From contig QVRM01002082.1 in the NCBI GenBank assembly GCA_003439945.1, forward strand, positions 166,646 through 230,645: 64,000 nucleotides of DNA, read 5' to 3'. The stretch is from Dermanyssus gallinae. Its lineage: Eukaryota; Arthropoda; Arachnida; Mesostigmata; Dermanyssidae. Under the pieces are notes generated by a model. The model made no database searches, was not told the origin of the DNA, and was given only the letters and a program-made list of their open reading frames with translations. Shown piece by piece: positions 9,184-19,394 of this stretch (positions are counted from its first letter, which is position 1; each line of letters opens with the position of its first letter). Both the position numbers and the translations under genes were made by a program.

Positions 9184-10122
9184 ATGTGTGAGATACATCG
9201 GATGATGCGTGACCAAGTCGAGGCGGTCAAAGAACGGCTTTCAGAGAAGATTGGTTATACGAAGTGTTCCTTCGTAGCCGGTCAGACGTTGTTCTATTTT
9301 TCAACCGTCACTATCAATTCTCCACGACACGCTCAACCAGTGGAATGTTTTGAGAAGATTGCACGACGCATTAGCCTCAGTAACCTGAACATTCCAGCTC
9401 TAAGTATCGAAGGCCAGATGATTTTCGGAGGCAAACTGCGGAATAAGGTTGCCGCCGCCAATGGCTGTTCGACTGTAGAGATTTCACAGAAGAAGGGATT
9501 TCAACTCATGCCTTTCTTCATGGATCGTCCTGGTAAACATTGGGCTTTCAATCGAAAAGCTCCATCAAAGAAAGTGAAAGGAGTACTCCTGTTTGCCGAC
9601 CCGACGTTAGTGAGTCGTTGCGAGGACGTTTTCGGTGCATACTTCAGAAATCAGTTGAAAAAAGCACCGACGATCGTTGGCTTGGCGACCACGTCTGGAA
9701 TGCGGTCACACTTTCCCGGCCGCCGAGAAAAGTTCAGTCCAGCATTTGGTTTCTACATTGTCGGAGAAAACGTCACCGTAGACGTATTTGCTGCGAACTC
9801 AGGTAACTACAAAGAGCAGCTAAAGTGCTTTGCCGACAAACTGAACGCAGATCGCACATCCCACACGGAACGCTATGGATTCCTCTTCAGCGGTGATGCC
9901 ACGAGGTCGTGCGACGAGGCAGAGAACGGCACTGAACAAGAAGTATCGGCCATCAAGGACATCATGCCCGAGCTTCCTGTCTACGGCGCCCTGGGAGATT
10001 ACGTAATATGTCGCCCGTACGTCGAAAGAAAGTCCGGTAGTTCTAGAAGGTCGCCTCTACATAAACTATGTAGTGGCCAACGCAGTGTGCTTATTGTTAT
10101 TACTACATCTAGTTTAGGATAA
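9184..10122 (+). CDS. FL-A1: FIST-domain protein, FBXO22-like, no F-box
   Basis: 312 aa, single exon. The frame is open from an ATG at 9085, but that ATG precedes the TATA box. The ATG at 9184 (context AACC) begins MCEIHRMMRDQVEA, which aligns with the FL-B start MSDTYQLLRSHVKA, so I chose it. Order of likely FIST features: CSFVAGQTLFYFST (28-41), GFQLMPFFMD (about 106-115), KGVLLFADPT (about 133-142), IVGLATTSG, FGFYIVGENV, RYGFLFSGDA, then ELPVYGALGDYVIC, where FBXO22 has VPLFGFFGNGEIGC. In FBXO22 this domain recognises ubiquitylation substrates and a separate F-box recruits SKP1. Here the F-box is absent, so ligase function is unlikely. No signal peptide or membrane segment. AATAAA at 10138-10143. 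Confidence 0.75.
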   Translation: MCEIHRMMRDQVEAVKERLSEKIGYTKCSFVAGQTLFYFSTVTINSPRHAQPVECFEKIARRISLSNLNIPALSIEGQMIFGGKLRNKVAAANGCSTVEISQKKGFQLMPFFMDRPGKHWAFNRKAPSKKVKGVLLFADPTLVSRCEDVFGAYFRNQLKKAPTIVGLATTSGMRSHFPGRREKFSPAFGFYIVGENVTVDVFAANSGNYKEQLKCFADKLNADRTSHTERYGFLFSGDATRSCDEAENGTEQEVSAIKDIMPELPVYGALGDYVICRPYVERKSGSSRRSPLHKLCSGQRSVLIVITTSSLG

Positions 10123-10569
10123 TGTTTTTTTAGACCAAATAAAATACACGTGACGGTTCGCCGAAGATGCAGCATTGTAAAAAGATAATGATTAATAAAT
10201 TGTGCAGACATTTTTCTTCACAAGAAATGGTCTATATTGCTTTCATTGTATGGTGCCATACGTCGTTAGCTCAGAAACAAAACGTATATTTTTAAAACGT
10301 TATCCGTACATGGCTGACTCAACTCTGACTAACTATTTTTTCTATGATTTATTTGAATTTCTATGTTTATTTGAAATGAGTTCTACTGAGAACGCAACAC
10401 ACGAATTGCTTGAGGTATAATATTTAGCAATTATATGATTTTGCCAAACGCATGATGTGATAGGCAGAAGTCTTAATCTTTTCACAGGAGACTCGAAAGC
10501 ATCCGAATTCTTGCATTAGAGGCTGTCGCTCGACATTCAATAAGAAAATGCAGCGTCTGTTCGGGGCAC
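10123..10569. other. FL-A1 3' flank
   Basis: AATAAA at 10138-10143, then AT-rich sequence similar to that after FL-A2 and FL-A3. No gene seen; the short plus frame at 10202-10420 is not conserved in the sister units. Confidence 0.6.
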
Positions 10570-12543
10570 ATTGTTCAACTAGAGTCGTACTACTTCTCTT
10601 TCCATAGGGCGCTGCTTCGTTGACCCTCGGGCTCCTTCAAGAGTGCAGGGTTTTCCCACAGTCGGCGGCGCTCTTCCGCCCTCAGGTCCCGTCGGGTACG
10701 CCATGACCATCCTGAGGGCTCCGACCCATTGAGCCCGGCGCAGGTGACTTCGGTTACAGAAGCCGGATTTGAGCATTCAAGTAAATTATATGTTGATGAC
10801 CCCAAGGTTGACAAGCACATGACTTGCCAGCTTTATGGTGGCCAGGTCGGACACACATTTTATGATAAAACCCGTGCACAGCAAATCGAAGAGTAAGATA
10901 ACGATTATCCATATAAGGATCTTTCCACGTGTCCGAGGTGAGGGCAGGCGTCATAAAGAAGGCTAGGTCGACATCGGCCAGTTTCGCCTCCCAATTCAGA
11001 ATGTGCTGATTAAACGCCTCAGTCAAAGGCAAGTTAAGGCTTCACTGCAAAGTCTCTATGAATATTTGAGCATTCAAGTAAATTATATGCTAATGACCGT
11101 AACGTTGACAGGTACATGTTTTTTTTAAATTATTCCGTAAGGTTAATGCTCGTGTACGGTTTTTTCATGTCATGGCTAATTTTTTAATCCACTCCGGCAT
11201 TTACCTTGTCTAAATTGGAAACCATGCTAACCATTTTAAGAGTGGCCGGTCTGAGTCTCGAACCCAGTACTCCCGAAAGCAAGGCAAACCCATATTTAAA
11301 GTACACAAAATCGGCGTAGAGGGATAACCGTTTTTGAGAGAGATTTGACCGAATCTTGTAGAGAAGCACAGAGCAAGCCTTCAGTGCAGCGTAGATAACA
11401 TATTTTTTTGTTATTTCAGCTAAGATGCCCTCTCTGGCTTGCATAGTCAATTCCTTTTAAACAGATTTATGTTTAAGAACATTCTCTGGGATGATATTAT
11501 TGGTTGCGAATATCTGCCTGAAGAAGCCTTAGATTTCATCTGAAAGGATAGGGCAAGCGATGGTCCGGGAGTTGCTTTGAATCCATTTATACGGCTTTCT
11601 CGTGGCTTTCAGAATGAGACGGTTTTCTTCATTCAAAGCATAGCCTCTTCTGGCTGATCTAATTATTTGTTTGTACGCCCTGTTGAGCTATTGGTGACAC
11701 GGCAGCACAACGTCTTGCGATTAAGAAAGAATATGAGTTTAAACTTATGCAGCTCTGCATTGATTCAAGAGAACCTGCGCCTATACCGCATTTTGCAGAC
11801 GCTTTGTCGAATGACTGGAACAATACGACTGGCATAGCGATCAAAGTCTAGCGACTTCGACTACTTTAATATCCGCTAAAGTAGAAAATTCCAGCGGCAG
11901 CCGCACACTTAGTCCAATCGGTAGATGTGAATTGGGTCCAAAAGCTGTCAGTTGCGACACCACGCCGTGGTACGTCACACATGTCTCTTCAATGTTTGTT
12001 GCAAATATATCGGTGGTTGATCTACACTCTGTTCACACAAATGTGTTTGCGTCCGGAGTGGAGACAAGCCACACACCTTGGTCAAGGTGCTGTTCAGCAA
12101 TCTGCACCTATTACTGCTGTTTTTTCTACTAGGCAGTTTAGGTCACTACTGAGTAAGGTTGGCTTTCGTGGATAAACTGAAAAATGCGAACGTCACAGCT
12201 TATTGAGTAGATTCAATAATCTCTTTACAGGGATTGAGTACATCGCAACATATTACATTTCTTGGTAGTTAAAATGGCACAGTTGTAGTCAATATACGAA
12301 ATTTCTACTTCACCAGATCTGTCGTTGTACAAAGTCGCTACGCTCCTACTTGGTCTTCCTGGTTCTGCTGCGCGTTGTTCCAGACACATAGCTGCGTAGA
12401 AGCCATTCACGTTTTTGCTCTTAGTAGACCATGTCTTAATTAGAATAACAATATCAAACGTGGATAATTCCGCGTGTGGGAGGAGATTCAGACCTAATTT
12501 GGCGCTCTCAATATTCCACTGCATTCTATAGTGCGGTAAATAG
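10570..12543 (-). pseudogene. LINE-Z1: degraded non-LTR retrotransposon
   Basis: Minus-strand LINE between FL-A1 and FL-B1. The 5' end is an APE-like endonuclease (12524 down: LNLLPHAELSTFDIVILIK, RPSRSVATLYNDRSGEVEI). Next come the endonuclease tail and a linker (11650-12170, several frames) and a small RT scrap (RLSLYADFVYFK) ending in a SINE2. Most of the RT, including YADD, is deleted. The element resumes with its C-terminal region at 11032 down to about 10750 (LTEAFNQHILNWEAKLADVD, RFAVHGFYHKMC) and a 3' UTR. Not functional. The same insertion between FL-A and FL-B occurs in units 2 and 3. Confidence 0.75.
11117..11294 (-). mobile_element. SINE2 fragment inside LINE-Z1
   Basis: Mirror of the copy at 7917-8095: on the minus strand GGTTCGAGACT in place of the B box, then GACCGGCCACTC, ending in an A-rich tail at about 11120. 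The 5' tRNA half is absent. Confidence 0.7.
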
Positions 12544-12557
12544 GAAGAAACATTAAT

Positions 12558-13773
12558 TTCAATTTATTTTATTCACACTGTCTGTGTAATACTCTATCTA
12601 GTTAAAATTGGAGCACATACGTACTCCGGTTAATCAAGAAAGTCCCCCTAGCTTACTCTTAAGTCTCTCGCGGTGATTCAGAGACTGTGGGTATGTACAA
12701 GTTTGGGCATGATACAGATCACAAGGGCCTTCGCAATATTTACAGATACACGACTCGACTGGGTCGTGAAACGACTCCGTTCGACTGACCACATGATGAT
12801 AGCCGTGGGTCAAGAATTTGACCACCACGTGCCTGTTCGCCCGATCCGGATTCTTCCATGTGTCGTCTGTCATTGCTGGCGAAGTGAAGAACTGTGGGCT
12901 CACCTCGCTGATCTCCTCTCTTTTCCCGTTCATGAAGTTCACAAATGCCGTCGTCTCTTCAAGCTTGAACTTTTGTTGGATCTCCTCCACAAATCGCCTT
13001 TCTCCCGCCAGGAGGTAGACCATACGATTTCGCGTATTTGTGTGGACGCCAAGAACTCTTTTTAGGAACGTCGATTTGGCTCTCTCGAGTGTTCGAAGGT
13101 CTCGCTCGCTAAGATGCTCCCAGATCAACTCGACGCCATAGGCAGCGCATAGGGCTAGCTTGAGCATGAAGAGTTTAGAGGCGGTTTTCAACGAGAGGCA
13201 ATACGGGTCCGATATCGATGAAGAGGCCACCAGAGTTTTTCTGAATCGCTCCTCTATGTGTCGAGAGAACGACGATCCACTCGTCGTGAACACGATCCCA
13301 AGGTATGTAAAGTTGTTTACGAACTTTATTGGGACTCCGTTCACCTGGATCTGGTCGCTGGCCGCGAGCCTCCCTCCCCGACGGAATTTTAGAGCCTCGG
13401 TTTTCAATTCATTTATGGTCAGACCTACGCGGCTCGCGTACTTCTCCAGCGTTCTTGCCGCTTGAGACAAATGAAAACAGCTGGTACTGTAGGCGCATAC
13501 GTCGTCGGCGTACATAAGCGTCTCCACAAGAGGGTGTTTCGTTGATAGGAACGACGGCAAGTTGTTGATGAGAACGGACAATAGCAAGGGTGAGAGATTA
13601 TCACCCTGGGCAAAGCCCGTGGTTTGCTCGATTGGCTTCCTAATAGCCACGCCATCATCGATTAGAATCGCGCTCTTCTGTAAGATAGCACCGATCAGGC
13701 CGAGGATCTTCGTCGGGACACCACTTGAGGCTAGCTTCTCGATAACGATTGATCTTGAGCCGGTGTCAAATGT
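12558..13773 (-). mobile_element. LINE-Q: 5'-truncated non-LTR retrotransposon
   Basis: A perfect 14-bp target duplication, GAAGAAACATTAAT, lies at 12544-12557 and 13774-13787. The uninterrupted site survives in the mirror arm at about 6646-6659. The element starts within the RT domain and ends just after the ORF. Length about 1.2 kb. Confidence 0.9.
12634..13773 (-). CDS. LINE-Q reverse transcriptase, C-terminal part
   Basis: Open frame of about 379 codons from the truncation point, with no native start. Order: FDTGSRSIVIEKLA (RT block 3 region), TTGFAQGDNLSPLLLSVL, catalytic YADD, KTEALKFRRGGR, a thumb region with NFTYLGIVF, and the C-terminal motif CICKYCEGPCDLYHAQTC, a probable zinc-binding unit shared with LINE-P, LINE-X and LINE-G. 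The N-terminal endonuclease is lost by 5' truncation, so it is a dead-on-arrival copy, but no frameshift or stop is present. It faces opposite to FL-B1, inside that gene's upstream region. Confidence 0.85.
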   Translation of the reverse strand, partial: TFDTGSRSIVIEKLASSGVPTKILGLIGAILQKSAILIDDGVAIRKPIEQTTGFAQGDNLSPLLLSVLINNLPSFLSTKHPLVETLMYADDVCAYSTSCFHLSQAARTLEKYASRVGLTINELKTEALKFRRGGRLAASDQIQVNGVPIKFVNNFTYLGIVFTTSGSSFSRHIEERFRKTLVASSSISDPYCLSLKTASKLFMLKLALCAAYGVELIWEHLSERDLRTLERAKSTFLKRVLGVHTNTRNRMVYLLAGERRFVEEIQQKFKLEETTAFVNFMNGKREEISEVSPQFFTSPAMTDDTWKNPDRANRHVVVKFLTHGYHHVVSRTESFHDPVESCICKYCEGPCDLYHAQTCTYPQSLNHRERLKSKLGGLS

Positions 13774-13787
13774 GAAGAAACATTAAT

Positions 13788-14237
13788 GTGATCATTAAGC
13801 GAGCATTCCAATTTTGACTACATGTTGACTACTATTGATTATCTTCAATTTGATCTTTTCCAGTGGGCTGACTCAATTGGCAGTGCGCAGCGCTACTTAC
13901 TGATGAGGCGCAAGTTGGTGGATCTATTGCTGAAGCCAGCTTCCCCCAAAGGTTATGTGAGCCTCTTGAAGTGCTAATCATCTAGTGCCCCGTACAATAG
14001 GCAGGTCAGTCTGTCGCCTTCGGTTGTTGGACGATTGATTGACTGGCGGAACGCCCAATCTTGATAGCTGGGGATTGAGGCGCTCTTCACTCGGTTTTGC
14101 TATTAGTCTACAAAGGGATAACGAGGACCATTCGACGATAAGATTTATCAACATCGTCATCAATTCCCTTTCCCTTTGTATCAAATATTTCCTCTCTCCT
14201 TTGTCTTATACTCACAACCTCGCTTCGTGCTGCCCGC
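13788..14237. other. FL-B1 upstream flank
   Basis: Same sequence as upstream of FL-B2 (26440-26920), FL-B3 and FL-B4. No gene. A 120-bp part of it (about 13780-13903) reappears inside the FL-B1 coding region. Confidence 0.7.
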
Positions 14238-14244
14238 TATATAA
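14238..14244 (+). promoter_or_regulatory. TATA box of FL-B1
   Basis: TATATAA exactly 75 bp before the ATG at 14313. GCCACT follows at the expected start-site distance of about 31 bp. Confidence 0.7.
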
Positions 14245-14312
14245 CACGAGACCTCAGCTTTGATCGCCACTTTTGTACTTCAAGTGCGACCTGACCGAAC
14301 TCAACTTCAAAA

Positions 14313-15261
14313 ATGTCGGATACGTATCAGCTGCTGCGAAGCCATGTCAAAGCTGACAGACAACAATCTTCAGATAGGAGTTATGAAACCATCTATCAGC
14401 CACGCTGCTTCTTTATTGCCGGTGAGCCGTTACTGTACTTTTCGACTATCGATGTAAACTGCTCGGCTGGCGTTCCTCCAGAGGAGCGCTTTGAAACCAC
14501 CATCAAGCAAATTCGCCACGAAAATTTGGACGTAGCGGCCGTACATATTAAAAGCCATATGATCTTCGGAGATGATCTACCAGACATGTTGGCGACAGTC
14601 AAAAACTATTCAACGATGGTGATTCCTAAGAAGAAAGGAAACATTAATGTGATCATAAAGCGAGCATTCCAATTTTGACTACATGTTGACTACTATTGAT
14701 TATCTTCAATTTGATCTTTTCCAATGGGCCGACTCAATTGGCAGTGCGCAGCGCTACTTCGGGAAATACCTCAAGAAACATCTAAAGAAAGCTTCACCGA
14801 TCGCCGGCCTGGCGACAACAACCGAACTGCGTTCATATTTCCCGGGCCGCCGGGAGACGTTTAGCCCCGCGTTTGGTTTCTACATTGTGGGAGCAGACGT
14901 GACCGTGGACGTCATATCAGCTAAACTAACGGGAGACTATGAGCAGCGGTTAAAGCGGTTTTCGGCAAAGCTAGACGCAGATGCTGCATCGCAGGCTCGG
15001 TGGTTTCGGCGATATGGACTATTGTTCAGCGGCCATGCGGCGACGACATGCACGGAGGCCAAGTACCGAGCGAAACTGGAATTCGCCACGATTAAGAAGT
15101 TTCTCCCCGAGCTTCCAATCCACGGCGCCTTGGGAGATTACGCCATCTGCCCATCGAGCGTTGGAGAGCAACGCAGGCGAAATCGGAGTTCACCTCTTCT
15201 AAAGCTGTGTGAGGATAATCATAGTATTCTCATTGTAATAACGGCTTACAACGGTGTCTAG
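14313..15261 (+). pseudogene. FL-B1: FIST-like gene broken by a templated insertion
   Basis: Promoter and first 109 codons are intact and almost identical to FL-B3, through SHMIFGDDLP and VIPKKKG. Then about 134 bp (the segment with LVPFFMD and KGVLLFADPT) are replaced by 120 bp at 14640-14759 copied from the gene's own 5' flank. A stop at 14676-14678 follows, and the net change of 14 bp shifts the downstream frame. From 14760 the C-terminal part is otherwise clean: GKYLKKHLKKASP, ELRSYFPGRRE, PIHGALGDYAIC and the usual stop at 15261, with AATAAA at 15294-15299. It could make only a truncated N-terminal protein. Confidence 0.9.
14640..14759 (+). repeat. Patch of FL-B 5' flank inserted within the FL-B1 coding region
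   Basis: Matches about 13780-13903 (AACATTAATGTGATCAT through GCAGCGCTACTT) with few mismatches, in the same orientation. Junctions show only a few shared bases, such as CTT before CGGGAAATAC. Confidence 0.85.
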
Positions 15262-15983
15262 TTATGTTTATAATAGCCTCAGCAAATAAGATAAATAAAA
15301 CATGTTCTCCAAACGAGCAAAACTATAAACCTCTATCGAGTATTCAATTGTCTAGGTATGAATTGATCAACTAACCCTCGAGTTGTTTTGCTGAAGTATA
15401 TTTTGATTCGCGCCATAATTTGCAACTATGGTTGTTACGCTTAAGTAACTGGGAAATATAGTCTCAGTCAAACGGCTACTACAATACGAGGTACGATGAA
15501 TGACAATTCGAGCAATTAGTGTAGTAAACAGTTAGATCTTCGCTGTTTTGACCCGCCTCAAAAACGCTGACGTCGAGGACATGATGCCGCTCTTTATGCT
15601 TGCATGCGAATTTTATTGATTATTATTTCTGCACGTTTGCAATATTTGTTGTTGTTGTTGTGATAGTTGTTGTTGCCGCTTGGGTTGGCTGTGAACAGCT
15701 GGAGTTGTGACAGTGGCCGGTGGGGCCAATTGATTGTCGACTTCTTTTAATTCGTCAGTTTTATTTTTAAGAGAATGCAGATCGTTTGTCGGAACAGCCA
15801 CAGTAGGTTTTTACATTTGCGCTGTTAGTGTCACAGTAACAGCAACTTTTTTTATCCAAAAGCATAGCTTGCAGTTTGCATGCTCAATAACCTCTCTCGT
15901 GGAAGAAATCACGAAGATGGTTTGCCAAAAGTGGCTCAGACTGCACCCAGTATGAGCTTTGCTACTGCTGAAGTAGTCATATA
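15262..15983. other. FL-B1 3' flank
   Basis: AATAAA at 15294-15299. The flank is shared with FL-B2, FL-B3 and FL-B4. It includes a GTT-rich microsatellite near 15648 (the site hit by a mariner next to FL-B4) and a block of about 110 bp also found upstream of FL-A genes. A minus frame at 15613-15801 is glutamine-rich but not recognised. Confidence 0.6.
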
Positions 15984-16088
15984 CGCTTTTCTGCTGTTGA
16001 AGTAGTGAGGCCTGCGTTTATCTAGCAGCTGCGGTGGCGCCTTTACCCTCCCTTGGCGCAAAGGGTCGAGCACCCCACGGTGGGCGAG
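15984..16088 (+). repeat. Short repeat L, copy 1
   Basis: About 105 bp from CGCTTTTCTGCTGTTGAAG to CCACGGTGGGCGAG. Copies at 19395-19499, 43849-43953, 52692-52796 (minus) and 60386-60490 (minus), with different outer neighbours, so it is a unit of its own or a shared element end. Confidence 0.7.
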
Positions 16089-16258
16089 ATAGCAAGCCTG
16101 AGAAAACTACTGTCGTGATTTTCTTTTGCTCCGATCTCTTCCACCTGACAGCACTTCATGGTTCCTTCTAGCAGTTCAGAGCAAGTATCCACATCACAGT
16201 CCACCTCGAGGCTATCAACCTCTACAAGTAAAAAGGTCAACATGCTCGTAGCAATCAA

Positions 16259-18780
16259 GTGTGGATCGCCTCGCTGATTGAACCAAATATATGGAATATT
16301 CTTGATTGTCCCTCCTCTAGTCGCACGACAGCCTTACGTGACACCCTAGCTGACGATGGTTGCTGGATAGTTACCCCAGCCTCATGTTCGACCTTCCTCA
16401 ACCATTCGGGGAGCTCGGTCATCGATTTATTTGCGGTCAGCTTAAGCGAGGACAGAGTAAACTATATTGAAGAAATTAATTCGTTGAGTGAAGGCTGTCT
16501 TATTCGAGCATTAATTCCCAACTGCGCAATCTCGACGTTGTGGCTCTACTGTAACGTTCGCATGAGGTCCTGCCGATGCCTGATACCATTGACGTCGAGC
16601 AGTATGCTGATCGCCTCGTGGAGATCTTTCAATCGTCTACTTGCTCCACCAGGAAAAAGAAACATCGCCCTTGGTTCAACCAGAACTGCCACGTTGCTCG
16701 AGCGACACGAAGACCCTCCATTTGTTGTCAGAACTGCAACCTGCCGCTAAGCCGCTTGCTGATGTTTTCCGAACGATCTGCCGGAAGACATACACTCAGC
16801 AGAAATAAACTATATCTCGAACAACAGGAGGCTATCCTCCTCACACACGCAGAACGAGCTCCATACAAGTGGCTTACACGCGGTGGGCAGACCGAGCAAG
16901 ATGGCTTAGTGGCAAAAGCCTTTGCCTTGCATTTGGTAGGCCTGAATTCGAGACCCAGACCGGCCACTCCAAAAATTGGTTTTCATGGTTCCCAATTTCA
17001 ACAAGGTGAATGCCGGAATGGATTAAAATCGACCATGGTCGAAAAAAAAACGCGGAGCACAGATGTCTCAATAAAAGTAAATGGTGCATTACCATCCAAC
17101 TCTCATTAAAAAAAGACCTTCTGTCCTATTAGCTCCGTCACCCTCGTTGGACATTTCACCGAAATGTTTGCATCGAGCGACACGATCCCCCGCAAATCAC
17201 CATTGTTCGCTGTTGTTTGGGACGAGGAAACGACAAGACATCAGAGTGAACTTGAGGAGGACTTCACGGTCATGGAAGTTTTGCAGGCTCTTCAAGGGCT
17301 GTGCAACAACAAAGCATCAGGACCGGACGGCGTTCGGAATGAGCACCCCAGAAGCTCGCTTGTGTTGGACAGCATTGTTCAACGAATGCCTCAAGACGGG
17401 GCTTCTCTTACCACAATGGAAAAATGCGACCCTACTGGTGATCCCGAAAGGTAAAGGTGACCCTACCCACCCCTCGGCCTGGAGAGGCATTGCAAAGAAG
17501 AGCGTGTGCTATAAGCTGCTGTCGTGCTTGATCACGAAAAGACTAAGCGCCTTCTTGGAGGTCACGAACGTTATACCTAAAAAACAACATGGATTTCGGA
17601 AAGGGCGTTCTACGCAAACAGCGTGCAGAATTCTCCTGGATGACGTCAAAGAAACCCTCTCCCGACCAGGGTAGTCTCTGTACGCGGTATTCCTCGGCTT
17701 CAAAGCCGTCTTTGACTTCGCTCCACGTGATCGTGTGCTCAACATTTTGGCAGAAGTCGGCGTTTCCTCGAAAATGCTGAACATCATAAGAGAGATCTTA
17801 CAGGAAAACCGGGTAACAATCGACGATGGAGTGTCGGAACTGCCGACGGTTTCGCAAACAACCGGGTTTGCCAGGGGGACAATCTGAGTCCACTTTTCTT
17901 TTCTGCCCTCTTGAAGGACCTGCCAAAACGAATTCGGGGGTGTAGAGATATCGTTAAGATTTTATTATATGCAGACGATTTAGCCATATATGGAGGTAGC
18001 CGTTTCCAGGTCCAACAGGCGCTGGCCAGGCTCAACACAGCCGTTACAGAGTTGGGGTTAACAATTAATCTTCGTAAGACGGAGGCACTAAAGTTCCGTA
18101 GAGGGGGCAGGGTCGCGCGTGACGATTCTCTTCATATCGGTAGCTTTTCTCTCGCCTACGTCAATAAGTTCCCTTATCTGGGACTAATTATGCCGTCAAA
18201 TAGGGTGGGAGTTATGGAGAGATGCAGGAAAGCCCTTATAGCGGCATCTTCCATCAGGAGCCCGCATCGCCTGTCCCTTGTCACAGGCATTCGCCTCTTC
18301 GACCTGAAGATCGCCCCCCTGGCTTCATATGGAGTGGAGTTAATATGAGCGCACCTGACTTCCAGAAACCTCGACCAGCTGATTCAGATAAAAGCAGCTT
18401 TCCTGAAACGGACTCTGGGACTTCATACGTCAACGCGCAACTGCCTTGTCTTCTTACTAGCAGACTGTCCACTTTTTACAGAAGACCTAAAGCGCCGTTA
18501 CACCCTCTCGCAAACCACAGCCTTTAACGACGGCATTAAAAAATGGGAGGCGAAATCTTCCGAACTCGACCCGGAATTCTTCAACACCGGAGCGATGAGA
18601 AATGTGGAGTGGAAGGGGCCAGAGCGTAGCAACAGGCACGTGATAACACGATTTGCAGTACACGGCTTTCATCACATTTTATGTCAACGCTCTGAATTGC
18701 ATGAACCGTGTGAGACTTGTGTATGCCCCCGCTGCGGTGAACTCTGCCAAAGATACCATGCCGCAAAATGCAATCTTTAA
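16259..18780 (+). pseudogene. LINE-X1 endonuclease/RT polyprotein, broken
   Basis: Endonuclease C-terminal part at 16259-16500 (FLNHSGSSVIDLFAVSL). After a SINE2, RT from 17164: NNKASGPDGVRNEH, LLVIPKGKGDPTHPSAWRGI, HGFRKGRSTQTACRILLDD, then a TAG at about 17673 where the frame should continue as SLYAVFLGFKA. Next come DNLSPLFFSALL, catalytic YADD at about 17970, KTEALKFRRGGR, and the C-terminal motif CVCPRCGELCQRYHAAKC. Other lesions: a deletion near 17361, a 1-bp loss near 17868 and a stop near 18346. The TAG at 17673 is shared by all four LINE-X copies. Confidence 0.8.
16891..17049 (+). mobile_element. SINE2 within LINE-X1
   Basis: tRNA-like head with A box TGGCTTAGTGG, a B-box region degraded to ATTCGAGACCC, then the family body and a poly(A) run at about 17041. 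It sits at the same LINE-X position as in the copies at 44749 and 59482. Confidence 0.75.
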
Positions 18781-18813
18781 ATGAATTAGCCCGTCATTGT
18801 GGGGCCTTGTAGC

Positions 18814-18845
18814 TTATATTATATATATATGTATATATATGTATA

Positions 18846-18918
<73 letters not shown>
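18814..18918. repeat. TA microsatellite in the LINE-X1 3' UTR
   Basis: Almost pure TA for about 105 bp with a few TG units. The equivalent tracts in other LINE-X copies are about 74 bp (46259), 50 bp (55421) and 25 bp (58157). Confidence 0.9.
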
Positions 18919-18921
<3 letters not shown>

Positions 18922-19080
18922 TGTGTATGTATATGTGTTTGTGTATGTATCTATACAAATGCAAATCACCCGGTGATAGTCGTGACTCACTATCCTTATA
19001 GTTGTTAAAGAGATGTAATTGTGGCTATAATCGCTACTCAACCTGAGTGAATAAATGTGAAATAAATTTTACAAAAAAAA

Positions 19081-19394
19081 AATATATGGAATATTTGCGA
19101 CTGCCGACACCGGCAGGTACTTCCTTGCAGCCACCTCGAAAACATCGAAGCTTTTAATTTTGCCGTCGACAAGGTTGTAAAACAGTAGGTCAGTGGTGCT
19201 GCTTCCGTTATGACTTATACACGTATGGTCTTCGCGTGCATTTGCACATCTCAGACCGAAGTCTTCCATCAACTGGAGCAGCACCTCTCATTTATCGTTA
19301 GTAGCCCCACCATCAACACAAGCATCGAAGTCGCCATCGACGATGGTTGGCCGAAACAGGTCGAAATCTGATATACCATCATTCGACGTCCGAA
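19081..19394 (-). pseudogene. LINE-H1 endonuclease fragment
   Basis: The minus frame reads PTIVDGDFDACVDGGATND, a stop, then LLQLMEDFGLRCANAREDHT and HNGSSTTDLLFYNLVDGKI. The GDF and later SS-x-x-DL blocks fit the core of an APE-type LINE endonuclease. The RT is absent because LINE-X1 ends exactly where this fragment is cut. Same fragment at 46477-47680 and 52797-53110. Confidence 0.65.

Larger units (their letters stand above)
11110..14370 (-). repeat. Right arm of the inverted duplication
   Basis: Reverse complement of about 6070-8095, split by LINE-Q. It includes SINE2, the LINE-Z endonuclease half and the FL-B promoter flank, and leads into FL-B1. Positions in the inner part of the two arms sum to about 19204. 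Confidence 0.8.
15984..19080 (+). mobile_element. LINE-X1: long non-LTR retrotransposon copy
   Basis: Runs from repeat L through an endonuclease remnant, an embedded SINE2, an RT region with YADD and a 3' UTR with a TA microsatellite, to AATAAA-type signals near 19050 and a run of A at 19072-19081. Copies lie at the same place after FL-B3 and FL-B4, so the insertion predates those duplications. This is the only LINE-X here that keeps the catalytic segment. Confidence 0.75.

Noticed and set aside
18799..19041. Open frames coding for YIYIY-type peptides
   Set aside because: They are translations of the TA microsatellite and its TG-rich edge, not genes.
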